Positions 16,956 to 25,978 are shown, numbered from the stretch's first letter. The stretch is 32,362 nt of DNA from Oscillospiraceae bacterium (GCA_017617795.1 JAFZVM010000085.1:1-32362); one strand, 5' to 3'. A program made the numbers and translations. Notes: generated from the letters alone by a model not told the origin.

Positions 16956-17383
16956 CGGAAGAAGAAGCAAGGTACAGACTGTTCGACCAGGGCTTCGACT
17001 GCGCCCAGACCGTGTTCAGCGCCTTTGCGGAGGAACTGGACCTGGATGAGGAAACGGCCCTGAAGATCGCCTCCGGCTTCGGCGGCGGCATGCACCTGGG
17101 AGATATGTGCGGCTGCGTCACCGGCGGCCTCATGGTCCTGGGGCTGAAATACGGCTGGAGCGAAGAAGGGGACGCCGTGGGCAAGGATCTGATGAACCGC
17201 AAGGCGCAGGAATACGAGCGGCGCTTCCGGGAGCGGCTGGGCGGCCTCCGGTGCCGAGAGCTGCTGGAGGCGGACGTATCCACCTCTGAGGGAAAGATGC
17301 TGGCCGCGGAGCGCATCCCGGACCGCTGCCCCGGCTTTGCCGCCGCGGCGACCGAGATCCTGGAGGAAATGCTGGAGGACTGA
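16943..17383 (+). CDS. C_GCAxxG_C_C family protein
   Basis: A 146-aa protein of the family named for its spaced cysteine/glycine pattern: C20 (GFDCAQTVF), CGCVTGGLM (C56, C58), C104 and C129. SGFGGGMHLGDMCGCVTG is the typical core. The family is widespread in anaerobes and probably binds a metal or redox centre; its function is not established. The ATG at 16943 overlaps the anti-sigma gene by 13 bp, with GGAGGAAG upstream. The frame stays open far upstream but is not coding there. Confidence 0.9.
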   Translation: MAAITEEEARYRLFDQGFDCAQTVFSAFAEELDLDEETALKIASGFGGGMHLGDMCGCVTGGLMVLGLKYGWSEEGDAVGKDLMNRKAQEYERRFRERLGGLRCRELLEADVSTSEGKMLAAERIPDRCPGFAAAATEILEEMLED

Positions 17384-17389
17384 AACGAA

Positions 17390-17442
17390 CCCCTTCGGGG
17401 ATGAATTGACGCCTGCGGCGTCGTGAATTGGCTTTCGGGCCA
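17390..17442 (-). repeat. Mini-hairpin array, minus orientation
   Basis: Read on the minus strand, this has the architecture of 6225-6311: CTCAT, TGGC/GCCA stem (17442-17429), AATTCAC, GACGCC with loop GCA and GGCGTC (17422-17408), AATTCAT, then CCCC with loop GAA and GGGG (17400-17390). It lies just after the C_GCAxxG_C_C gene stop. Confidence 0.7.
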
Positions 17443-17464
17443 TGAGAAATGAAAAACGAAATTT

Positions 17465-17507
17465 GACGGGTCCTTTTCCCTGTGGGGAGAGGACCCGTCA
17501 TTCTTTT
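17465..17507 (+). terminator. Terminator of the sigma/anti-sigma operon
   Basis: GACGGGTCC (17465-17473) pairs with GGACCCGTC (17491-17499), with further pairing inside, and ATTCTTTT follows. Confidence 0.8.
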
Positions 17508-17510
17508 CAC

Positions 17511-17531
17511 GCGCCGATAGGCGTCAATTCA
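17511..17531 (+). repeat. Single mini-hairpin unit at the rhomboid gene end
   Basis: GCGCC, loop GATA and GGCGT (17511-17524; the outer pair is G-T) are followed by CAATTCAT. The TCA at 17529-17531 is the TGA stop codon of the rhomboid gene on the other strand, as also seen at 725-727. Confidence 0.5.
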
Positions 17532-18098
17532 TTTGATTCTGTGTCTCGGCAGCAGGAAACCGAATTCACCGCCGCACAGGCCGCCCAGGATATGGCTCAG
17601 CTGGGAGATGTTGTCCTTCCGAAAAAGGCCGTTCAGCACCTCGCCGCCCAGATAGATCACCAGAATGACGAGGGTGGTAAGGGGGATCCGTCCGTCCCGC
17701 ATCCCCGCCATGGAGGAGAGAACGATCATCATAAAAGCGATGCCGCTGGCCCCCAGCACCGCCGTACCGGGGAAGAGGAGCATCTGGGCGACGCCGGTGA
17801 CGAAGGCGGTGATGAGGATGCACAGAAGGAGGGACCGGCTGCCGTATTTATCCTCCAGTCCCGGTCCCAGGGCCAGGATCAGAAGCATATTGTTCAGATA
17901 ATGGCTGTAGCTCGCGTGGCCCAGCACGTGGAGAAAGATCCGGGGCAGAGCCAGCAGGTCCCCCCAGGCGCAGCGATATACGCTGAACAGATGGGTGTTT
18001 GCCCAGCCTCCGTCCACCCGGCTCAGAAGCAGAGCGCCCAGGGAGATGAGGGCAAAGGTGAGGGTGACGGGGGCGTTGTACTGGATGCGCTTTATCAT
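17529..18098 (-). CDS. Rhomboid family intramembrane serine protease
   Basis: A 189-aa membrane protein with about six hydrophobic helices. The active site is complete: GHASYSHYLNN (H61, H66, N70), GASG with the nucleophile S118, and SHILGG with H169. It should cleave single-pass membrane proteins within the bilayer. Its start overlaps the acyltransferase stop by 4 bp (ATGA), so it is the last gene of the miaB-mutS-acyltransferase operon. The membrane anti-sigma factor lies convergently about 600 bp away, but no link is shown. Confidence 0.93.
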   Translation of the reverse strand: MIKRIQYNAPVTLTFALISLGALLLSRVDGGWANTHLFSVYRCAWGDLLALPRIFLHVLGHASYSHYLNNMLLILALGPGLEDKYGSRSLLLCILITAFVTGVAQMLLFPGTAVLGASGIAFMMIVLSSMAGMRDGRIPLTTLVILVIYLGGEVLNGLFRKDNISQLSHILGGLCGGEFGFLLPRHRIK

Positions 18099-19303
18099 GC
18101 CCGGCCCTCCCCGGCTTCCCGGCGGACCTCCAGCAGATCGAGCAGCAGGAGCTGATATTTGCGGATGCTGGGGGGCTGCACCTTCTTCGGACGGGGAAAG
18201 AGCAGCTCATAGGCCTTTCCCCCGGCGGTGAACATCATGGTCTCCCCCTGGCCGAAATGACAGAGGGAGGGATCCTGCATATGGTCGAGAGGAACGCTCC
18301 TTCCCTCCACCGTGAGCCCGGTCCGGTCCAGCGTGAGTCTGCCCCGGGCCAGGACCGTGACCGCATGGCCCTCTCCCAGCTCCCGAAGCTCCGCGTCCGC
18401 ATCGGAGAGGGAAAAGTCCGGCTTATGCCCCAGCTCCCGGAGCTGATTCTGCTGCCAGGCGTCCCACTCCGGAATGGAGGCAAAGGGGATATCCCCCGCC
18501 AGGCGCCCGTCCTCCCGGTACTCCGCCCGGAGACCGCAATCGCAGGTGAGCGTCCGGTCCCGGCCATGGAGAGCGCCGATCCTTCCGCACTTCGGGCAGA
18601 GGAACAGGGCTTCCTCCAGCCCCTCCGCCAGACGCCTGCCCGGATAGGGGAGGGTGTTGGCCTCCGGATCCACCGCCAGGTCCGCCTCGATCCGGGCGGT
18701 GATCTCCTCCGGACTGAGCTTCGCCAGCTCCTCCGGGGAATAGACGTTCACCACGCCTGCCCGGATGGGCCCCTTCCGCAGGGTGTGCGCCCAGCGGGGA
18801 TCCGCCAGGTAGCCGCCGGTGATCCGGTAGGTCATAACGGGCACCCTGGCCAGCTTGATGAGCTTCCCCGTGGCGGGGTGGAGGGGGGCTGTCCGCCCAT
18901 CCCAGCTCCGGTTCCCCTCGGGGAACAGACACACGGATACCCCCCGGCGCAGCACCCGGAGGATGCCCCGCACGGCGGAGGCGTCCGCGCTGCCCTTGGT
19001 GCGGGAGATGGGGGCAAAGAGCGTGCGCATCAGAAAGCTCACCAGCTTCTGCCGGAAGGCGTGCTCCGAGACCACATAATACATGTGCCGTTTGGGGAAG
19101 CTGCAGCCCACGAAAAACTGATCGTAGGCGTTCGCGTGATTGGGGAGCACCAGGTAGGGGCCCTCCAGGGGCGGCGCGGGCTCCGCCCGGAAATCCTTGT
19201 GCCGCAGCCATACCACCAGCTTGACCAGCCACAGGATATGGTCCCAGATCCGGCGGTAATGCCGGTCATGCCTGCGCTCCGCGGCGTCCGTCTGTTTATC
19301 CAT
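18095..19303 (-). CDS. PlsC-type acyltransferase with C-terminal zinc ribbon and extra domain
   Basis: A 402-aa protein whose first half is a 1-acylglycerol-3-phosphate acyltransferase domain: NHANAYD (catalytic H56, D61), FPEGNRSWDG (127-136) and the expected spacing. It would acylate lysophosphatidate or a similar acceptor at the membrane face. A zinc ribbon follows (C236, C239, C254, C256). The last 110 residues contain beta-rich sequence (VTVLARGRLTLDRTGLTVEG) suggesting a small PH-like or barrel domain. PlsC proteins are usually about 200-250 aa, so this is a longer form. The gene starts 1 bp after the mutS stop. Confidence 0.88.
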   Translation of the reverse strand: MDKQTDAAERRHDRHYRRIWDHILWLVKLVVWLRHKDFRAEPAPPLEGPYLVLPNHANAYDQFFVGCSFPKRHMYYVVSEHAFRQKLVSFLMRTLFAPISRTKGSADASAVRGILRVLRRGVSVCLFPEGNRSWDGRTAPLHPATGKLIKLARVPVMTYRITGGYLADPRWAHTLRKGPIRAGVVNVYSPEELAKLSPEEITARIEADLAVDPEANTLPYPGRRLAEGLEEALFLCPKCGRIGALHGRDRTLTCDCGLRAEYREDGRLAGDIPFASIPEWDAWQQNQLRELGHKPDFSLSDADAELRELGEGHAVTVLARGRLTLDRTGLTVEGRSVPLDHMQDPSLCHFGQGETMMFTAGGKAYELLFPRPKKVQPPSIRKYQLLLLDLLEVRREAGEGRA

Positions 19304-19304
19304 A

Positions 19305-21905
19305 TCAGCCGCCCTCCGTCAGGAGTTTTTTCAGGGTGAACAGGAGGTTCATGGCCTCCAGGGGGGTAAGGGTGTTCAGATCCGTATCCCGGAGCCTGTC
19401 CAGCACTTTTTCCGCCCCCAGGTCCGGAAGCCCCATCTGCTCCGCGTCGTCCTCCGCGGCGTCCTGGATCCCGGAAAGGTCCCGGGCGGCGTTCACGGCG
19501 CTCCGCTCCAGCTCCTTCAGCACCACCCGGGCGCGGCGGATCACCTCCGCCGGGACCCCCGCCAGCTTCGCCACCTCGATGCCGTAGCTCCGGTCCGCCC
19601 CGCCGGGGACGATGCGCCGAAGGAAGACCACGTCCTCTCCCCGCTTCTTCACCGCGGCGGAGAGGTTCACCACCCCGGGGAGGGTCTTCTCCAGCTCCGT
19701 GAGCTCATGGTAGTGGGTGGCGAACATGGTCCTGGCCCCCAGCTTTCTGGGATCGGCGCAGTATTCCAGAACCGCCCGGGCGATGGCCATCCCGTCGTAG
19801 GTGGAGGTGCCCCGGCCGATCTCGTCCAGGATCAGCAGGCTCCCGGCGGTGGCGCTGCGCAGGATCTGGGAGACCTCCGTCATCTCCACCATGAAGGTGG
19901 ACTGGCCGGCGGCCAGATCGTCCGAGGCGCCGATGCGGGTGAAGATCCGGTCCGTGATGCCGATGCGGGCGCTGCGGGCGGGGACGAAGGAGCCGATCTG
20001 GGCCATGAGCACGATGAGGGCCGTCTGCCGCAGGTAGGTGGACTTGCCCGCCATATTGGGGCCGGTGAGGATGAGGGCCCGCTCCTTTGCCGTATCCAGC
20101 CGGGTATCGTTGGGAACGAACAGCGCCTCCGTCTGGGTCTGTTCCACCACGGGGTGGCGTCCGTCCCGGATGTCGATCACGCCGGAAACATCCACCTCCG
20201 GCATGCAGTAATCGTTCTTCGCCGCCACCTCTCCCAGGGAGCAGAGAGCGTCCAGGGCGGCCACGTCCTCCGCTGTCTGACGGATCACCGGGGCCTGGGC
20301 GGCCACGGAATCCATCAGCTCCCGGAACAGGCTGTATTCCAGGGCGCAGAGCCGGTCGTGGGCGGTGAGGAGCTGGCTCTCCAGATCCTTCAGCTCCTGG
20401 GTGATGAACCGCTCGCCGTTCACCAGGGTCTGCTTGCGGATATAGTGCTCCGGGACCTCCTCGCTCTGGCTCCGGGGGATCTCAATGTAATAGCCGAAGA
20501 CCTTGTTGTACCCGATCTTCAGCTTCCGGATGCCCGTGCGCTCCCGCTCCGCCGCCTCCACCCCGGCCACGGCGGCCTTGGCGTTTTCCGAAAGGCTGCG
20601 CAGCCGGTCCACCTCCGGGTCGTAACCCGGGCGGATCATGCCGCCCTCCCGTACGGTGAGGGGAAGATCGTCCCCCAGCATGGCGGAGACCTTGTCCCGC
20701 AGCTCCGTGAGAGGGTCCATCCCCCCGATTTTCCGCAGAAGGCTGCATTTCATGGGCTCCAGAAGAGCTTTCAGCTCCGGCAGCAGGGCGGCGGAGGCGG
20801 CCAGGGCGCTGAGATCCCGGCTGTTGGCGCTGCCGTACACCACCCGGCCGATGAGCCGCTCCATATCCTCCACCTTTCCCAGGGCCTCCCGCAGCTCTCC
20901 CCGGGCGGCGGTATCGTCCACCAGCTCGGAGACGGCGTTCAGCCGCCGTTTGATGAGGGCGGGGGAGAGAAGGGGCTTCTCCAGCCAGGAGCGCAGAAGA
21001 CGGGAACCCATGCTGGTGCGGGTCTTGTCCAGCACCCAGAGCAGGCTGCCCTTCCGCTCCCGGTCCCGGAGGGTCTCCGTCAGCTCCAGGTTCCGGCGGG
21101 TCTGCCAGTCCAGCTCCATGAAGTGGCCGTCCGTATAGCAGGTGAGCTCGCTGATGTAGCCCAGCTCCGTTTTCTGGGTCCGGTGGAGGTAGCTCAGCAG
21201 GGCCCCCGCGGCGATCCGCACTTCCGGGCCCGCCGGAGTATCCCCAAAATGGGTGGTGAACCAGGCGTCGCTCTCCTCCGTGCCGAAATCGTCCCCCGTC
21301 TGGCACATGCACCGGAGCCGCTTGGTGAGCAGAAGGCGCAGCTCCCGGTCCGCCGCCGCGGCTTCGTTCAGCAGCACTTCGGCGGGGGAATAGCGAACCA
21401 GCTCGTTCACCAGGTGTGCGGAGGCGTTTTCCCCCCGGAATTCCGCAGCCAGGAATTCCCCGGTGGAGATATCCGCGAAGCAGCAGACGCCGCAGTCCTC
21501 CGTCAGGTACACGGTGCTCACGTAGTTGGCCCGCTTCTCCTCCAGCATGGACTGCTCCATCACCGTGCCGGGGGTGATGATCCGCAGCACGTCCCGGTCC
21601 ACCAGGCCCTTGGCCAGGGCCGGGTCTTCCATCTGCTCGCAGATGGCCACCTTGTACCCCTTGCTCAGGAGCTTCGCCACGTAGGTCTCATAGGCGTGGT
21701 AGGGCACGCCGCACATGGGGGTCTGCTCCTCCGCAGGGCGGGTGCGGTCCCGGGTGGTGAGGGCCAGATCCAGCTCCTTCGCCGCTGTGACCGCATCCTC
21801 GTTGAACATCTCATAGAAGTCCCCCAGCCGGAAGAAAAGGATGCAGTCCGGCAGGCTGTCCTTGATCCGGTGGTACTGCTTCATCATGGGGGTGCCTTCA
21901 GCCAT
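19305..21905 (-). CDS. mutS: DNA mismatch repair protein MutS
   Basis: An 866-aa mismatch sensor and ATPase. The mismatch-reading Phe-x-Glu is in LGDFYEMF near residue 30. The ATPase has Walker A GPNMAGKST (615-623), Walker B DEIGRGTS (694-701) and the ATHYHE loop (729-734). The C-terminal DLNTLTPLEAMNLLFTLKKLL is typical. The full-length product shows no damage. AAGGGAG lies upstream of the ATG at 21905, and the first 8 bases (ATGGCTGA) overlap the miaB stop. MutL is not in the window. Confidence 0.98.
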   Translation of the reverse strand: MAEGTPMMKQYHRIKDSLPDCILFFRLGDFYEMFNEDAVTAAKELDLALTTRDRTRPAEEQTPMCGVPYHAYETYVAKLLSKGYKVAICEQMEDPALAKGLVDRDVLRIITPGTVMEQSMLEEKRANYVSTVYLTEDCGVCCFADISTGEFLAAEFRGENASAHLVNELVRYSPAEVLLNEAAAADRELRLLLTKRLRCMCQTGDDFGTEESDAWFTTHFGDTPAGPEVRIAAGALLSYLHRTQKTELGYISELTCYTDGHFMELDWQTRRNLELTETLRDRERKGSLLWVLDKTRTSMGSRLLRSWLEKPLLSPALIKRRLNAVSELVDDTAARGELREALGKVEDMERLIGRVVYGSANSRDLSALAASAALLPELKALLEPMKCSLLRKIGGMDPLTELRDKVSAMLGDDLPLTVREGGMIRPGYDPEVDRLRSLSENAKAAVAGVEAAERERTGIRKLKIGYNKVFGYYIEIPRSQSEEVPEHYIRKQTLVNGERFITQELKDLESQLLTAHDRLCALEYSLFRELMDSVAAQAPVIRQTAEDVAALDALCSLGEVAAKNDYCMPEVDVSGVIDIRDGRHPVVEQTQTEALFVPNDTRLDTAKERALILTGPNMAGKSTYLRQTALIVLMAQIGSFVPARSARIGITDRIFTRIGASDDLAAGQSTFMVEMTEVSQILRSATAGSLLILDEIGRGTSTYDGMAIARAVLEYCADPRKLGARTMFATHYHELTELEKTLPGVVNLSAAVKKRGEDVVFLRRIVPGGADRSYGIEVAKLAGVPAEVIRRARVVLKELERSAVNAARDLSGIQDAAEDDAEQMGLPDLGAEKVLDRLRDTDLNTLTPLEAMNLLFTLKKLLTEGG

Positions 21906-23328
21906 GGTTCCACTCTCCCTTCAGGGGCTCCGCCGTCAGGTTCCAGGTGGCGGCGGCGGTGATCCGGGCATCCTGGAAGGTGCCGATCAGGTCCTCCGGC
22001 CCCTCCAGATGGATGAGGCGGTTGTGTAGGCTCCGGGCGGTGAGCCGTCCGGGCTTGTCTCCCTTTCCGTCCACCAGGATGCGGTAGACGTTCCCGATGT
22101 GGGCGGCCTGGGTCTCCCGGGAGATCCCCTCCTGCAGGGCCAGAAGGGCGTCGAAGCGGGCCTGCTTTTCCGCCTTGCCGAAGGGATCCGGCATGGCCGC
22201 GGCGGGGGTGCCCACCCGGGGGGAATACAAAAAGGTGAAAAGCATATCGAAGCGGATCTCCTCCACCAGGGAAAGGGTATCCCGGAATTCCTCCTCCGTT
22301 TCCCCGGGGAAACCCACGATCACGTCGCTGGTAATGGCGATATCCGGCATGAGGGAGCGGGCATACTCCACCTTCCGCCGGTAGGCTTCGGCGGTGTAGC
22401 CCCGGTTCATGGCCTTCAGCACCCGATCGTTCCCCGCCTGGAAGGGAAGGTGGATATGACGCTCCACCTTGGGGCAAGCCGCCATGGTATCGAAGAGCTT
22501 CTCCGAGGCGTCCTTGGGATGGCTGGTCATGAAGCGCAGGACAAAGTCCCCCTCCAGGGCGTTCAGCTCCCGCAGGAGATCGGAGAAATCCAGACTGCTC
22601 CCCAGGTCCTTTCCGTAGGAGTTCACGTTCTGGCCCAGGAGATAGATCTCCCGGTAGCCCTGGGCGATCAGCTCCCGGGCCTCCCGGATCACATCCTCCG
22701 CCTCCCGGCTCCGCTCCCGGCCCCGGACATAGGGGACGATGCAGTAGGAGCAGAAATTGTTGCAGCCGTACATGATGGGGAGCCAGGCCCGCACGCCGGG
22801 GGTATGGAGCACTGGCAGCCCCTCATAACGCTCCCCGTCGATGTCCCGGGCCTCGTAGATCCGGCCCCGGTGGGGGGTATAGAGCTTCTGCAGCAGCTCC
22901 GGAAGCCGCCAGATCTCGTGGGGACCGAAGACCAGGTCCACGTAGGGATAGGAAGCCTTCAGCTTTTCCCGCATATGGGGCTGCTGCACCATGCAGCCGC
23001 AGAGGGCGAGGCGCTGGCCGGGCTTGGCCCGCTTGGTGTGGCTCAGAGCGCCCACGTTCCCCAGGACCCGCAGCTCCGCATGGCCCCGGACGGCGCAGGT
23101 GTTCAGGAGGATGAGGTCCGCCTCCTCCTCCCGGTCCGTAAAGCCCCAGCCCATATCCCGGAGCATGCCCCGGAGACGCTCGCTGTCCGCCTCGTTCTGC
23201 TGGCAGCCGTAGGTATCCACAAAGGCCAGAGGCGGCGCGGGCAGGGCGGCGTTGTGCTCCGCCGTCTCCGCCATGATCTCCCGCTGCCTCGCCAGCTCCT
23301 CCGGCGTGACCGTACGGATATTCGGCAC
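21898..23328 (-). CDS. miaB: tRNA methylthiotransferase MiaB
   Basis: A radical SAM enzyme that adds methylthio to i6A37 of tRNA. Domains: N-terminal MTTase part with TYGCQQNEADSERL and NTCAVR (cluster-binding cysteines), radical SAM core with CNNFCSYC followed by IVPYVRGRERSR, which fits MiaB, and a C-terminal TRAM domain ending near residue 470. AGGAGG lies one base before the ATG at 23334 but seven bases before the GTG at 23328; spacing favours the GTG, though the ATG (478 aa) remains possible. It heads the operon with mutS. Confidence 0.95.
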   Translation of the reverse strand: MPNIRTVTPEELARQREIMAETAEHNAALPAPPLAFVDTYGCQQNEADSERLRGMLRDMGWGFTDREEEADLILLNTCAVRGHAELRVLGNVGALSHTKRAKPGQRLALCGCMVQQPHMREKLKASYPYVDLVFGPHEIWRLPELLQKLYTPHRGRIYEARDIDGERYEGLPVLHTPGVRAWLPIMYGCNNFCSYCIVPYVRGRERSREAEDVIREARELIAQGYREIYLLGQNVNSYGKDLGSSLDFSDLLRELNALEGDFVLRFMTSHPKDASEKLFDTMAACPKVERHIHLPFQAGNDRVLKAMNRGYTAEAYRRKVEYARSLMPDIAITSDVIVGFPGETEEEFRDTLSLVEEIRFDMLFTFLYSPRVGTPAAAMPDPFGKAEKQARFDALLALQEGISRETQAAHIGNVYRILVDGKGDKPGRLTARSLHNRLIHLEGPEDLIGTFQDARITAAATWNLTAEPLKGEWNHG

Positions 23329-23365
23329 CTTCATCCCTCCTGAAAAACCGGTTTGAAAACAATCT

Positions 23366-23395
23366 ATTATAGCATGGATCCCGGGCTGTGTCCAA
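23366..23395 (-). promoter_or_regulatory. Promoter of the miaB-mutS operon
   Basis: On the minus strand TTGGAC (23395-23390), an 18-bp spacer and a perfect TATAAT (23371-23366), 32 bases before the miaB ATG. Confidence 0.7.
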
Positions 23396-23396
23396 G

Positions 23397-23433
23397 AAAA
23401 AACACTGCGCGGGAGGGCAATTCGCCCTCCCGC
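23397..23433 (-). terminator. Terminator of the zinc-ribbon protein gene
   Basis: GCGGGAGGGC and GCCCTCCCGC (23409-23418 with 23424-23433) form a 10-bp stem with loop AATTC. On the minus strand a run of six T follows after six bases. It lies 16 bases past the gene's stop. Confidence 0.65.
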
Positions 23434-23449
23434 TGAGGAAAAAGCCGGA

Positions 23450-23947
23450 TCATTCGTCAAAAGGCATGCCGCAGTATTCGCACACGGTGCCGGTACCGAC
23501 GGCGCCGCAGTGGGAGCAGATCTTCTGCCGGTTCGCCTCCCGGGCCTCCCGGGCTTCCGCCTCCCGCTGTACCCGGACCTCCGTCTGCTTTTTCCGAAGG
23601 AGCTGTCTGAGCTGCGGCCAGAACTGCCAGATGAGCAGGGCCGCGCCGATGACGAAGCAGGTGAACCAGATGTTGTCCCCGTCGTTTACGGAGTTGAAGG
23701 CGGCGAGGATAAACAGGATGCCGAAGAGGATGCGCAGCACGGAGCCGGTCCTGCTCCTGGGCTTTTTCCCGGAATCGGCGGAGGCCGCCGCGGGGGCGGG
23801 GAAGACGCTCCGGGACCGGGGCGGCGGGGCCTGACCGAGACAGTCTGCGCAGGTATAGGCGTTGGTGTTCCGGTCATGCAGGCAGTGCTCGGCGACGGGA
23901 TCGAAGACCTTCCCGCATTGGGAACACTTTACCAGACTGACGGCCAT
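23450..23947 (-). CDS. Membrane protein with N- and C-terminal zinc-ribbon motifs
   Basis: A 165-aa protein of unknown function. The N-terminus has CSQC (C8, C11) and CADC (C33, C36), which can form one zinc site. A Pro/Ala/Ser-rich linker follows. Two hydrophobic helices lie at about 70-85 and 93-110, then a charged, Arg/Glu-rich stretch that may be coiled coil (KKQTEVRVQREAEAREARE). The C-terminus has a second ribbon, CSHC and CEYC. GGGAGGT is 8 bases before the ATG. It appears to be transcribed alone, with a terminator after it. Such bracketed membrane proteins are common in Clostridia; I cannot name a role. Confidence 0.85.
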   Translation of the reverse strand: MAVSLVKCSQCGKVFDPVAEHCLHDRNTNAYTCADCLGQAPPPRSRSVFPAPAAASADSGKKPRSRTGSVLRILFGILFILAAFNSVNDGDNIWFTCFVIGAALLIWQFWPQLRQLLRKKQTEVRVQREAEAREAREANRQKICSHCGAVGTGTVCEYCGMPFDE

Positions 23948-24001
23948 ATCCCGGACCTCCCTTCATTCTCTCGTCCATCATAGCATAAAGGCGCAGGGGA
24001 A

Positions 24002-25978
24002 TCAATTTTGTTTCTCAAATACGGGCATCTCCTCCAGCGGGGCGGGGACGGTGACGGTTTTCCCCCCGTCATAGGTCTCCCCGGTGGAGAGCAGGGTCCA
24101 GGTCCCGGCGGGAAGGCAGACCTCCCGGGAAAAGGCGTCCGCCTCCAGGATGGGGGCCACCAGATACCGGCTGCCGAACATATACTGATCCTCCGTTTCC
24201 CAGCACCGGGGATCCTCCGGAAACTCAAAGAACATAGTCCGCAGCAGGGGAGCGCCGGTCTCCGAAGCCTCCCGGTACAGCTCCCGCAGATAGGGCTTCA
24301 GTGCCAGCCGCCGCTCCGTCCACCGGCGGAGGATGGCATAGGTCTCCTCCCCGTAGCTCCAGAGCTCGTTGGGCCGTCCTGTGGGGAGATAGCCGCCGCC
24401 CCGGTCCCGGTCGTCCAGGGGCGGAATATCGTGGGGGCCCCGGTCCCCGTGCATCCGCAGCACCGGAGAATATACGGCGAACTGGAACCAGCGGATCAGC
24501 AGCTGCCGGAACAGAGGATCCTGCACGTCGTCCGTCATGAAGCCGCCGATATCCGTGGTCCACCAGGGGATCCCCGCCAGACCCATGTTCAGCCCTGCGG
24601 TGAGCTGATCCCGGAAGGCCTCGAAGGTGCTGGGCACGTCCCCGGACCACACCACGTTCCCGTATTTCTGGCTCCCGGCCCAGCAGCTGCGGATCAGGTT
24701 CACCGCCCCGGGGCCCATGGGTTCATAAAAGGTCCGGCTGAAAAGCTGGGGATAGATGGCGGAGCAGCTGAGAGCGCTGCCCCCGGCATACCGGTAATGG
24801 TCAAAATCGTATACCCCCAGGTCCGGCTCGGCGTTGTCCAGCCAGAAGGAATCCACCCCCAGGTCCCGGTAATTCCGCCTGCAGACGTCCCACACATACT
24901 CCCGGGTCTCCGGGCGGAAGAAATCCGCCGTGACGCAGTCCCCCTGATAGTCGTAGGTCTGGGCGGCCCCCCGCTCCGTACGCATGAGCAGTCCCTTTTC
25001 CCACATGGGGGCGAAATTCTCGCTCCGCCGATCCACGGTGGGCCAGACGGAGACCATCACCCTGACGCCCATCTCATGGAGCTCCCGGATCATGGCGGCC
25101 GGATCGGGCCAGTACCGGGGATCGAATTTCCAGTCCCCCTGCACCGTCCAGTGAAAATAATCGATGACGATCATGTCCAGGGGGATGCCCTCCTCCCGGT
25201 ATTTCCGGGCCACCTCCAGCACCTCCTCCTGAGTCCGGTACCGGAGCTTGCACTGCCAGAGGCCCAGAAGACGGTCGGGAAAAGCCGGGGCCCGTCCTGT
25301 GACGGCGGTATATTTCTCCAGGATCTCCCGGGGAGCATCCCCGGCGGCGATCCAGTAATCCATCTGACGGGTGGAGGCGGCGGTCCACTCCGTCCGGTTT
25401 TTGGCGAACTTCGCCTCGCCCACCGCGGGGTTGTTCCACAGAAAGCCGTACCCCCGGCTGCTCACCAGAAAGGGGACCGTGATCTGGCTGTTCCGCTGGG
25501 CCAGCTCCAGCACGCAGCCCTTCAGGTCCAGCCCGGGCTGCTGATACTGTCCCATGCCGTAGAGCTTTTCCCCGTCGCAGCTTTCGAAGCGCACGGTGAG
25601 ACGGTGCTCTCCGCCCCCGATGACGCCCTTCCATTCCCGGCTCACCAGCTTGAGACAGCGGCTCTCCCGGGAATACGTGCCGTCGTAGTTCCGGTAAAAC
25701 TCCCGGAGCAGGAGCTTTTCTCCCCGATAGAAGGAGATGACGCCGAAGAGGTTCACCTCCGCCCGCAGGCTGCCGCAGGTGACCGAAGCCCCGTTTTCCC
25801 CGATCACCAGGCGGCTGTCCGCCGTCTCCGGGGGCTCCGTCAGCGCCCGGGGCTCCGGATCAAAGTCCTCGCCCATGGTAGCCCGCACCCGCAGGGCGTC
25901 CCGGCCCCAGGGCTCCAGGCGCAGGGTCTCTCCCAGACGGCGGCAGACGAGGGCGTTTCCATCCCGGATAAATTCCAT
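24002..25978 (-). CDS. Glycoside hydrolase family 31 (alpha-glucosidase/alpha-xylosidase type)
   Basis: A 658-aa retaining glycosidase acting on alpha-linked sugars. The barrel motifs are clear: IPLDMIVIDYFHW (265-277), the nucleophile D381 in DSFWLDNAEPD, the acid/base D447 in WSGD, and MHGDRG at 509-514 near the substrate site. N-terminal beta-sandwich about 1-215, C-terminal beta domains from about 575. No signal peptide is seen, so it should act in the cytosol on imported oligosaccharides. GGGGAGG precedes the ATG. No sugar transporter is adjacent. The choice between glucosidase and xylosidase is not resolvable here. Confidence 0.93.
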   Translation of the reverse strand: MEFIRDGNALVCRRLGETLRLEPWGRDALRVRATMGEDFDPEPRALTEPPETADSRLVIGENGASVTCGSLRAEVNLFGVISFYRGEKLLLREFYRNYDGTYSRESRCLKLVSREWKGVIGGGEHRLTVRFESCDGEKLYGMGQYQQPGLDLKGCVLELAQRNSQITVPFLVSSRGYGFLWNNPAVGEAKFAKNRTEWTAASTRQMDYWIAAGDAPREILEKYTAVTGRAPAFPDRLLGLWQCKLRYRTQEEVLEVARKYREEGIPLDMIVIDYFHWTVQGDWKFDPRYWPDPAAMIRELHEMGVRVMVSVWPTVDRRSENFAPMWEKGLLMRTERGAAQTYDYQGDCVTADFFRPETREYVWDVCRRNYRDLGVDSFWLDNAEPDLGVYDFDHYRYAGGSALSCSAIYPQLFSRTFYEPMGPGAVNLIRSCWAGSQKYGNVVWSGDVPSTFEAFRDQLTAGLNMGLAGIPWWTTDIGGFMTDDVQDPLFRQLLIRWFQFAVYSPVLRMHGDRGPHDIPPLDDRDRGGGYLPTGRPNELWSYGEETYAILRRWTERRLALKPYLRELYREASETGAPLLRTMFFEFPEDPRCWETEDQYMFGSRYLVAPILEADAFSREVCLPAGTWTLLSTGETYDGGKTVTVPAPLEEMPVFEKQN

